A stretch of 64,000 nt of DNA from Microbacterium sp. Root61. Lineage in GTDB: Bacteria; Actinomycetota; Actinomycetes; Actinomycetales; Microbacteriaceae. The stretch's first letter is position 1. Each line of letters opens with the position of its first letter. A program made the translations under genes and the position numbers. A model generated the notes under the pieces. It made no database searches. It saw nothing but the letters and a program-made list of their open reading frames with translations, and was not told where the DNA came from. Location of the stretch: NCBI RefSeq assembly GCF_001427525.1, contig NZ_LMGU01000001.1:2453405-2517404 (forward strand). The letters run 5' to 3'. Below are positions 1 through 7,304 of this stretch, piece by piece.

Positions 1-1303
1 CGGGCGAGGTGAACGCGGTCACGACGAGCTCGGCCGGAGAATGGGTCGCGACCAGCTGCATCAGCAGCGCGCGGGCCGCAGCATCCGCCTGTCCGCGGGC
101 ACCGGCGATGCCGATGCTGCCGGCCTCGCGGAAGTCGGCGACCACGGGGACGTCGTCGATGTCGGCGAAGCGGTCGCGCATCTCGAACAGCCGATCGGCG
201 AATTCGGGCAGCGTCTCCTCGGTGCCGCTCAGTTCGATGACGGCGCGCGAAGGCAGACGCCCGGTGCCGAGTCGAGCGGTGAGGAACCAGGTGTGCTCCG
301 GACGGTGCGTCCAGGTGAGGTCGCCCCACGACGACAGTGCGGAGAGCGCCTCCACGAGCGCGGGCACCTCGCGGGCGCGGACGTCGCGCTCGGTGTCCTG
401 CTCGGTCACCATGCGGTCGGTGAAGTGCTCCATCGAGGCATCGAACTGCTCGACGGCCTTCTTGTGCTCGGCCTTGGCGGTGAGCCGGTTGTCGATCCAC
501 GCGCCGATCATGATGAGGGGGCTGAGCGCGATGAACACGACGGTGAGGATGTTCTGCGTGACGGCGAACAGGATCGCACCCATGAGCACGGGCGCGACCA
601 GCGCGATGATCGGCAGACGGTTGCGAGCCGGCGGCTTCGGCGCCTTTGGCGCGGAGAACGTCTTGTCCTCGTAGCGCGGGACGACGCGCGGCGACCGGAC
701 GACGTCGACCGTCGAGCCGGCGGAGTGCACTGTGCCCGGGCGGCTGAGCGGCACGACGCACACCTCGGTGCTGCCGAGCAGGACGACATCGGCGGGGCCG
801 AGCGCGGTGCGCACGACCTGCTCGCCGCCCATCATCAGACCGTTGGCGGAGTTGAGGTCGATGATCTCGATGCCGGCATCGACGTTGATGCGGGCATGAC
901 GCTTGGAGACGAGGGCGTCGTCGATGACGAGGTCGGCGCCGGGGTCGCGGCCGATGACGTTGGAGCCCGAGCGCAACGGCAGCTCGGTGCCCGCCGCCGG
1001 GCCGCTCAGGATGCGCAGCACCGCGGCCGGGGCGTCGTCGCCGACGGCCTGTGGTGCGGGGGCGAGCTGCAGGGTCGTGCCGGAGCGGATGCCGGACTCG
1101 CCGACCGCGCGCTCGGGGTCGAGCGTGCGGGCACCACCGGACTCGTGCGCGACGATGGTGACGCGACCGGGGTCGCTCGCGTCCCCGGTCGGATCGGCGA
1201 CCGCGAGGGTGCGCGCGATGTCGCCGACCGTCGAGGTGCCGTCGGCTGTGACCTCCAGATCCACCGGCCCGGTGGGGCGCTGGAGGGTGAACTTCAGCTT
1301 CAC
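1..1303 (-). CDS. EssC/EccC-type FtsK/SpoIIIE ATPase with FHA domain (partial, 3' end off window)
   Basis: Only the first 434 codons are visible; the gene runs off the left edge. Residues 1-85 look like a ubiquitin-like or degenerate FHA domain. Residues 93-185 are a good FHA domain (G118-R119, S133, H136, N151 and N154). Two membrane segments follow at about 230-249 and 251-270, then a cytosolic region. FHA, two TM segments, then (expected) tandem FtsK/SpoIIIE domains is the layout of the type VII secretion motor EssC; the ATPase domains lie outside the window, so the assignment rests on this N-terminal half. The GTG start overlaps the preceding stop (GTGA) and has a GGAGAGGAAG-type SD inside the upstream gene. 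It is the last visible gene of the kinase/FHA operon, so phosphothreonine recognition by its FHA domain may link the kinase to secretion (inference). Confidence 0.72.
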   Translation of the reverse strand, partial: MKLKFTLQRPTGPVDLEVTADGTSTVGDIARTLAVADPTGDASDPGRVTIVAHESGGARTLDPERAVGESGIRSGTTLQLAPAPQAVGDDAPAAVLRILSGPAAGTELPLRSGSNVIGRDPGADLVIDDALVSKRHARINVDAGIEIIDLNSANGLMMGGEQVVRTALGPADVVLLGSTEVCVVPLSRPGTVHSAGSTVDVVRSPRVVPRYEDKTFSAPKAPKPPARNRLPIIALVAPVLMGAILFAVTQNILTVVFIALSPLIMIGAWIDNRLTAKAEHKKAVEQFDASMEHFTDRMVTEQDTERDVRAREVPALVEALSALSSWGDLTWTHRPEHTWFLTARLGTGRLPSRAVIELSGTEETLPEFADRLFEMRDRFADIDDVPVVADFREAGSIGIAGARGQADAAARALLMQLVATHSPAELVVTAFTSP

Positions 1304-2046
1304 GCGTCTTCCTCTCCGAGGCCGGCGTGCTCTTCGTCCAGCAGCGGCAGATCTTCACGGGTCACCAGTCGAGCGGCGATCGCGTGCTCGACCAGGCGCA
1401 CCCGACGGTTGGTGGCATACGAGCGGACTCCGCCGCGCATGCCGGGCACGCCGATGCGATCGAGCTTGTCGCAGACGTTGTCGAGTTTGCGGTTGAACCG
1501 GGTGAGGGTCCAGCCGAGCCGCTCCGCCGCCTGCGCGGAAGTCGGCAGCTCGCTCATGCCGGTGCCCTCACGCCGCAGCACAGGCTCGGCGAGCGCGAGG
1601 ATCATGAGTCGCTGGCTGGTCGTGAGCGGCACATCGCCGATGGTGGACTGTCCGCCCTCCTCGTCGAAGCGCTGCGCCTCGCGGAAGGTGGGCTCGGCCG
1701 CGTGGATCGTCAGCTCGTACGTGGTCGGACCCGCGCTGAAGATGACGGACGTGGTCTCGAACACGATCGGCAGGCGCGCGCCGGGCGCGAGCCAGGCCTG
1801 TACGCGACTGCCGGAGTCGGTGACGGTGGCGGCGAGCCGGCTGCCCACGTTGGAGAGCAGCCAGAAGCCGTCGGCATTCTGGATCGTCAGGAAGTGACGG
1901 TGCAGGAAGAGGTTGTCGTCGATCGACAGGTCGCCCTCGCGACCGACCGTGAACACGTCGCCCGGCGCGACCGAGAACTCCTCGCCGGCGAACTCGATCG
2001 TGACCCCGGCCACCGTCGGCTGGGTCGATCCGTCGACGCCGCTCAC
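1300..2046 (-). CDS. FHA-like protein with C-terminal helical/HTH-like region
   Basis: A 248-residue soluble protein. Residues about 10-100 have the FHA pattern (VGRE at 34-37, then a beta-rich stretch), but the Ser expected before the conserved His is replaced in FLHRHFL, so phosphothreonine binding may be altered. The C-terminal half is helical, with SAQAAERLGWTLTRFNRKLD resembling a winged-helix recognition region, and it ends in an acidic tail. The GTG start overlaps the kinase stop (GTGA), and its own stop overlaps the start of the ATPase gene. Related proteins sit next to kinases and FtsK-like ATPases in actinobacteria, but I know of no assigned function. It could be an adaptor reading kinase output or a DNA-binding regulator. 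Confidence 0.7.
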   Translation of the reverse strand: MSGVDGSTQPTVAGVTIEFAGEEFSVAPGDVFTVGREGDLSIDDNLFLHRHFLTIQNADGFWLLSNVGSRLAATVTDSGSRVQAWLAPGARLPIVFETTSVIFSAGPTTYELTIHAAEPTFREAQRFDEEGGQSTIGDVPLTTSQRLMILALAEPVLRREGTGMSELPTSAQAAERLGWTLTRFNRKLDNVCDKLDRIGVPGMRGGVRSYATNRRVRLVEHAIAARLVTREDLPLLDEEHAGLGEEDA

Positions 2047-3698
2047 GGCGTGCACTCCGTCGTCGGCTCCGAGGCCGTGCCGTTGGCGCGGCGCACCATC
2101 ACCTCGATGCAGGTCTTGCCGGTCGGATCGGCTGGCACGGTGACGCCCGTCTCGGGTGTGCTCGTGAAGTCGGGCGCGACGCCTACCTGCGCGAGGCTCC
2201 ACAGGTACGTGTCGCCCTCTGCCGGGGCGGGGTTCGTCCACGTGAAGGCCACACCGTCGGGAACGACCGTGCCCACGAGATCCTCCGGCGCCGCGACGCC
2301 GATGCCGATCGGATCCTGCGGCTCGGAGTCCTCCTCGGTCGCCGTGGGCTTCGGCTCGGCGCCGCCACCCAGGATCGAAGGCAGCGAGACGCCGACGATC
2401 ACACCGACGATGACCACCGCTGCCGCCGACACTGACCACCACAGGGCGCGCCGCGACTTCTTGCCGGTCGGTGCCGGGAGTGCGGGTGTCTCGAACTGGG
2501 CGGTCGGCGCCACCGGCGCACCGGACCGCACGATCGTCTCGTCGATCGACGCACCGGGTGCTCCGAAGGACGCGCCGGGCCGCACGGTGTCGGCGACCGA
2601 CGCCGCGGGCGGCGCATCTCGACGGACGGTGTCGAAGGCGACGGATGCCGCGGGGGTCGCGGGCGGAGTGCCGGGCGCGATCGGGTCGAACCGCGGAGCG
2701 ACCGGAACGGTGATGGCGGACGGACGAGTGAGGCCCGCCGCCGGGGACGTCTCCGGGTTGATGCTGACGACGCCGCGCACCCGGGTGAGACCGTCGTCCT
2801 CGTCGGGCTCGGCCTCCTCGTGGGCACTGTCGTCGAGGATGTCGATGGGGGTGACCGAGTGCGAGAGCTCGATCTGCACCTTCTGCAGCGCACGCGCGAA
2901 CGCGAGGGCGGTCTCGAACCGGTCGGCCGAGGGCTTGGCCATCGCCCGCTCGAGGGTGCGCATCAGCGAAGCCGGGGCATCCGCTCGGCCCAGCGGGGGC
3001 AGCGGCATCGTCTCGATGCGCTGAATGAGATCGGCCGCCGTGTTGCGCTGATCGGGGATCTCGAACGGCGAGCGGCCGGCGAGAAGCGTGTAGACGGTGG
3101 CGCCGAGCGCGTAGACGTCCGAGCGGGGATCGCTGTGCGGGACGTCGGCGAACGACTCGGGCGGCGACCACGGGATCGACAGACCGGCGGACTCCGACGC
3201 CGCGGCGGTCGTCGATGCGATGCCGAAGTCGGTCAGGGCCGGGCGGTTGTACTCCGTGACAAGGATGTTCGCCGGCTTGATGTCGCGGTGCAGCACTCCG
3301 GCGCGGTGCGCGGTCTCGACGGCTGCCGCGACCTGGATGCCGACCCGCAGCGACTCGGCGATCGAGAAGGGCTCGCGCCGGTAGCGCACCTGCAGGTTGG
3401 GGCGCGGGCAGTACTCCATCACGAGGTACGGGCGTCCGTCCCGCGCGACGGCGGCCTGATAGATCGTGACGATCGCGGGATGCGTCGAGAGCATCGCCAT
3501 GACGTTGGCCTCGGCGGTGAACTCCGACACCGAGCCGGTCGAGATGCGCTCGGTCAGCAGCACCTTGACCGCGACCCGGCGGCGTGGCAGGTGCTGTTCG
3601 TAGAGGTAGACATCGGCGAAGCCGCCGGATCCGAGCACGTCGACATACGTGAACCCGGGAAGGTCGGGCGGCGACATCGGCGCCCGCTTGGCACTCAT
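2043..3698 (-). CDS. PknB-like membrane Ser/Thr protein kinase
   Basis: A 551-residue Hanks-type kinase. The catalytic domain spans about 15-275, with the glycine loop LGSGGFADVY, the ATP-binding lysine in VAVKVL, the catalytic loop HRDIKPAN, DFG in DFGIAS and a PPE motif. A Pro/Ala/Thr-rich linker follows. One membrane helix lies at about 418-443, then an outside domain of about 100 residues with FN3-like beta strands and two Cys (TCIEV, TECTP). This topology, kinase inside and sensor outside, is that of PknB, but the sensor is not PASTA. It is flanked by FHA proteins and a PP2C phosphatase in one overlapping operon. Likely substrates are Thr residues in neighbouring proteins (inference). 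The ATG overlaps the upstream stop (ATGA). Confidence 0.93.
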   Translation of the reverse strand: MSAKRAPMSPPDLPGFTYVDVLGSGGFADVYLYEQHLPRRRVAVKVLLTERISTGSVSEFTAEANVMAMLSTHPAIVTIYQAAVARDGRPYLVMEYCPRPNLQVRYRREPFSIAESLRVGIQVAAAVETAHRAGVLHRDIKPANILVTEYNRPALTDFGIASTTAAASESAGLSIPWSPPESFADVPHSDPRSDVYALGATVYTLLAGRSPFEIPDQRNTAADLIQRIETMPLPPLGRADAPASLMRTLERAMAKPSADRFETALAFARALQKVQIELSHSVTPIDILDDSAHEEAEPDEDDGLTRVRGVVSINPETSPAAGLTRPSAITVPVAPRFDPIAPGTPPATPAASVAFDTVRRDAPPAASVADTVRPGASFGAPGASIDETIVRSGAPVAPTAQFETPALPAPTGKKSRRALWWSVSAAAVVIVGVIVGVSLPSILGGGAEPKPTATEEDSEPQDPIGIGVAAPEDLVGTVVPDGVAFTWTNPAPAEGDTYLWSLAQVGVAPDFTSTPETGVTVPADPTGKTCIEVMVRRANGTASEPTTECTP

Positions 3699-5149
3699 GC
3701 GGGGCTCCCGTGACCGGGGAGGTGCAGCGTGACCGTGATGCCGTCGCCGAGGTCGAGCAGATCCCCGTCGACGACCACGATCTGCTCGCCGGGATGGATC
3801 CGCACGGGCTCCGCGCCGGCGCGATGCAGGATCGTGCCGTTGGTGGTGTGCAGGTCGGTGGCGAGGATGCTGTCGCCCTCGACGCGCAGTTCGAGGTGGC
3901 TGCGGGAGATGTCCTGCTGCGGGCTGTCGACCGCGACGAGGTGCGGCAGGTCGGTGCCGGTCACGCGGGTCGAGCGCGGGCGCCGGCCGATCACGACGGT
4001 GCGGTCCAGCACGAACTCCTGCCCCGTGGAGAGGACGATGCGGCCCGGCGCGGGCGCGCGGGGCGGTGCGAGAGGTGGTGGAGCCGAATCGAGCGGCGGG
4101 GTGGAATCGGAGTCGGCGGCGCGCATCGCCCGGGCCTGTGCGAGGGAGATCGTGGCACCGTCGTGGTCGCCGGCGGCGGGCTCCTCGGCGGGTGCCGCCG
4201 GTGCGGCGTCATCGTCGGCGTCGCGCACGGCGGCGTCCTCGACGGACCGTGCAACGGTCTCGCCCCAGAGGTGGTCGTACCCGGTGGTCGTGCCGCCCGG
4301 CTCGGCCACCGGCTCGACCGCGCGCTCCGGGACGGTGGTCGCCTCCGGTGGCAGCAGGGTGTCGTCGGAGAGCATCGGCGGAATCGAGTCGATCAGGCCA
4401 CCCGCGCTCTCGACGGGTGCCTCGACGGGCGCGGAGGTCGGCACAGCCGTGACCGGCGCGACCGCGGCGAGGTTCGACCACGGCCCGCGCGCGGCGGGAG
4501 CGGCCTCGGGCTCGACCGCCGGCTCGGGTGCGGGTGTGGGCTCGGGAGCGGGCTCCGGCTCGGGCTCGGCGGCCGGCTGGAGGATGGGCTCCGACACCGG
4601 TTCCGGCTCCGGTTCGACGACCGTGACGATGACGGGCCCCGCGGATGCCGCGTCCGAGACGACGTCCGCGACCGGAACGCGGCCTGCGACCGCCGCCGAG
4701 GCATCCGTCGCGAGCAGCCACTCGACCGCCGCAGCCAGCACGACGCCGTCGCGGATCGGGAACTCGGCGGGAGCGGGCGACGACTCGGTGGGGGTGATGG
4801 CGACGCGGACGGCATCGAGGATGACGCGCTCGGTCCAGGTCGTGACGCCGGCGCCGGTGGCGGACTCCACGCCCGTGCCGGTGTCGACGGTCACGGTGAG
4901 CGGACCGCGCACGGCCAGTCGCACGGAGCCGGACTCGGCCAGTGCGACGGCGAAGGAGGGGATGGCGGTCAGTGAGGTGCCGAACGCCCCGGTGAGGGCC
5001 TCGAGCACGGCGGCGAGGCCGCGCCCGGCCGACACCTGCTCCCAGATGCGGGTCAGCAGGGAGGCGGGCAGGTCGCCCCCGACCACGATCACGCCCTGGT
5101 CTGTGACGACCAGGTGCCAGTCGCCGGCGGCGTATCGGACAGTGCTCAT
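3695..5149 (-). CDS. FHA-domain protein with Glu-Pro repeat linker
   Basis: 484 residues from the ATG that overlaps the phosphatase stop (ATGA). The N-terminal 170 residues form a beta-rich domain of unknown function that begins MSTVRYAAGDWHLVVTD. The middle is low-complexity (EP)n/(PA)n sequence, probably extended and disordered. The last 100 residues are a canonical FHA domain (VIGRRPR, then SRSHLEL and TTNGT) that should bind phosphothreonine. A Thr-rich disordered linker beside a kinase gene is a plausible kinase target that could be bound by this or another FHA domain (inference). No transmembrane segment is visible. Confidence 0.85.
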   Translation of the reverse strand: MSTVRYAAGDWHLVVTDQGVIVVGGDLPASLLTRIWEQVSAGRGLAAVLEALTGAFGTSLTAIPSFAVALAESGSVRLAVRGPLTVTVDTGTGVESATGAGVTTWTERVILDAVRVAITPTESSPAPAEFPIRDGVVLAAAVEWLLATDASAAVAGRVPVADVVSDAASAGPVIVTVVEPEPEPVSEPILQPAAEPEPEPAPEPTPAPEPAVEPEAAPAARGPWSNLAAVAPVTAVPTSAPVEAPVESAGGLIDSIPPMLSDDTLLPPEATTVPERAVEPVAEPGGTTTGYDHLWGETVARSVEDAAVRDADDDAAPAAPAEEPAAGDHDGATISLAQARAMRAADSDSTPPLDSAPPPLAPPRAPAPGRIVLSTGQEFVLDRTVVIGRRPRSTRVTGTDLPHLVAVDSPQQDISRSHLELRVEGDSILATDLHTTNGTILHRAGAEPVRIHPGEQIVVVDGDLLDLGDGITVTLHLPGHGSPA

Positions 5150-6003
5150 CGGAGTCCCCCTCGTGCGACCTGCGGCGCGCGCGGTCGCGTGTCGGCGTCG
5201 ATGTCGTCCGGCGACGGGCCGACCGCTGGCACGGTGTCGTGCACGTCGGCGGTCTCGCAGCGCGACCGCACCGCGACGGCATCCACGACGAGCGCGGTGA
5301 TGTTGTCGCGGCCGCCGTGCAGCATGGCCTCGTGCACCAGGCGCGTCGCCGCCGCCTGAGGGTCGGACTCGGCGCGCAGGATCGTGTCGATGCGATCCTT
5401 GTCGAGCTCGCCCGACAGCCCGTCGGAGCACACCAGCATGCGATCGCCCTGTTCGGCCGGGATCAGCCAGAAGTCCGCTTCGCCCTCGCTACCCGCGCCG
5501 ATGGCACGCGTGATCACGTTGCGGCGCGAGTCGCTCGTGGCGGCGACCGCATCGAGTTCACCCCGGTCGACGAGCTCCTGCACGACGGAGTGGTCCACGC
5601 TGATCTGCTCGAATACTTCCCCGCTCAGGCGGTAGGTGCGCGAATCGCCGAGGTTGATCGTGAGCCAGTAGCCCTCGCCATCCACGTCGGCGATCACGAC
5701 ACCGGTCAGAGTCGTGCCGGCCCCGCCGCCCTGCCCGACCGGAAGTCCTTCGACGCGCACCCGCGCGCGCTGCAGTGCCGTCTGCACCTCATCGATCGTG
5801 AGACTCGGTCGACCGACGAGCACGGAGAACTCGGCGATGACGGCCGCACTGGCCACCTCGCCCGCCTGGTGCCCACCCATGCCGTCAGCGACGAGGAACA
5901 GCGGCGCGGAGGCCAGGTGCGAGTCCTCGTTGATGCTGCGACGCAGCCCCCGGTCGGTGGCGGCGCCGACGATCACCTCGATCGGCGGGTGCGCTGCGGT
6001 CAT
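5146..6003 (-). CDS. PP2C-family Ser/Thr phosphatase
   Basis: 285 residues covering one PP2C (PPM) domain. Metal-binding and catalytic motifs are all present: the Arg/Asp near RSINEDS, VADGMGGHQAGEVAS, SDGLSGEL and GGRDNIT. There is no membrane segment, unlike mycobacterial PstP, so it is probably cytosolic. It should reverse phosphorylation by the kinase two genes downstream. The start overlaps the RDD-FHA stop and its stop overlaps the next FHA gene (ATGA at both ends), so writer, eraser and readers are made from one coupled message. Confidence 0.93.
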   Translation of the reverse strand: MTAAHPPIEVIVGAATDRGLRRSINEDSHLASAPLFLVADGMGGHQAGEVASAAVIAEFSVLVGRPSLTIDEVQTALQRARVRVEGLPVGQGGGAGTTLTGVVIADVDGEGYWLTINLGDSRTYRLSGEVFEQISVDHSVVQELVDRGELDAVAATSDSRRNVITRAIGAGSEGEADFWLIPAEQGDRMLVCSDGLSGELDKDRIDTILRAESDPQAAATRLVHEAMLHGGRDNITALVVDAVAVRSRCETADVHDTVPAVGPSPDDIDADTRPRAPQVARGGLR

Positions 6004-7304
6004 GACACTCCGTCGACGATGACGTGACGGTCGCCGAACTCGAGCCGGTCACCGCTGCGCAGGATCAGGCGTCCGCCCGGAGTCAGCGCCTGCCGTGCAC
6101 CGTCGCGCACGAGCACCGTGCCGTTGGTCGAGTGGCGATCGATGACCCACACGCCGTCTGCGGCGCCGTCGATCTCGAAGTGGGTCTTGGACAGCGACAG
6201 CGTCTCGTCGCGCACCGTGACGGCGACCGCACCCGGTTCGTTCGACGGGTTGCGACCGAAGAGCGTGCGGCCGTACACGGCCACGCGGGTGCCGTCATCC
6301 CACGTCAGCGAGACGATCGCACGGGCGACGGATGCCCCGGCCCGGGTCGCGTCGAGGTCCTCCTCATCGGCGACGGCAGCAGCGGGCGCCGGCGGCACGA
6401 CGGGCGCGGCCGGAGCGGCCGGAGCGGCCGGAGCGGGCGGCACGGGCGGGGCGGCGGGTGCCGACACCGGGGCGGTCGCCGGAGCCACCACCGCGGGGGC
6501 GACCGGAGGCAGTGCGGGAGCAGGCGGCGCAGCGGGAGCATCGGCAGGAGCCGGTCGTCCCATCTCGGCCGCGAGCTGTGCCGGGTCCGCGGTCACGCCG
6601 GGGACGATCGAGATCATGCCGCTCGGACCGTTGGGCGTCTCGGGGGGCTGGGTCGTCAGCGGTGATCCGGGCGCGAAACGCACCGCCGCCGAGGCCGCCG
6701 GAAGCGGCGCGGGGCTGCCCGGGGTCGCCGCAGGTGCCGCGGGCACGGCGGGAGCACCGGCCGGCGGGGGCAGATAAGGGTTGGCGAGCGGGGCGGGCGG
6801 AGGAGGAGGGATGACGGCTGCCGCAGCATCCATCGCCTTCCGATCCACGACGACGTCGCGGGCCACCATGTCGTGCCAGCCCTGGCGCTTGCCGCTCGAG
6901 TCGAACAGTGGCGAGAAGTATCCGACGACGATCGAGGCGCCGAGCGCCCAGATGATGTTGCGCAGCAGTGCGCGCCAGAAGCCGATGCGGCCGCCGGCGA
7001 CGTCGTCGCGCAGCTGCAGCCCGATGATGCGCTGGCCGATCGAACCCCGACCGCCCTGCATGGCCGTGTAGACGAACGTCCACGCGAAGCTCACGAAACC
7101 GATGATGAGGTACGCCAGCAGGAGCGCCCAGGCGAGCGAATCGCGCTCCCACGCGGGACCGACGAGCATGATGAGCCCGAAGGTCAGAATGCCCAGCACA
7201 ACCGGGATCGCGGCGGCGACGCCCACGTCGATCGCATAGGCGCCGACACGGCGGCCGATCGTGGCGGGGATCAGCACCGGGGGGCGCGTCCGCGGATCAG
7301 TCAT
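6000..7304 (-). CDS. RDD-domain membrane protein with C-terminal FHA domain
   Basis: 434 residues. The RDD domain is N-terminal (about 10-150; GRRVGAYAIDVGVAAAIPVV and later GSIGQRIIGLQ) with three or four membrane segments. A long Pro/Ala-rich linker (about 170-320) leads to an FHA domain (about 330-434: LFGRNPSN, SLSKTHFEI, HSTNGTVLV). The FHA domain would face the cytosol and bind phosphorylated partners at the membrane. RDD domains occur in transport-associated proteins, but their molecular role is unclear. The gene overlaps the transglutaminase-fold gene by 8 nt and the phosphatase by ATGA. Confidence 0.87.
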   Translation of the reverse strand: MTDPRTRPPVLIPATIGRRVGAYAIDVGVAAAIPVVLGILTFGLIMLVGPAWERDSLAWALLLAYLIIGFVSFAWTFVYTAMQGGRGSIGQRIIGLQLRDDVAGGRIGFWRALLRNIIWALGASIVVGYFSPLFDSSGKRQGWHDMVARDVVVDRKAMDAAAAVIPPPPPAPLANPYLPPPAGAPAVPAAPAATPGSPAPLPAASAAVRFAPGSPLTTQPPETPNGPSGMISIVPGVTADPAQLAAEMGRPAPADAPAAPPAPALPPVAPAVVAPATAPVSAPAAPPVPPAPAAPAAPAAPVVPPAPAAAVADEEDLDATRAGASVARAIVSLTWDDGTRVAVYGRTLFGRNPSNEPGAVAVTVRDETLSLSKTHFEIDGAADGVWVIDRHSTNGTVLVRDGARQALTPGGRLILRSGDRLEFGDRHVIVDGVS

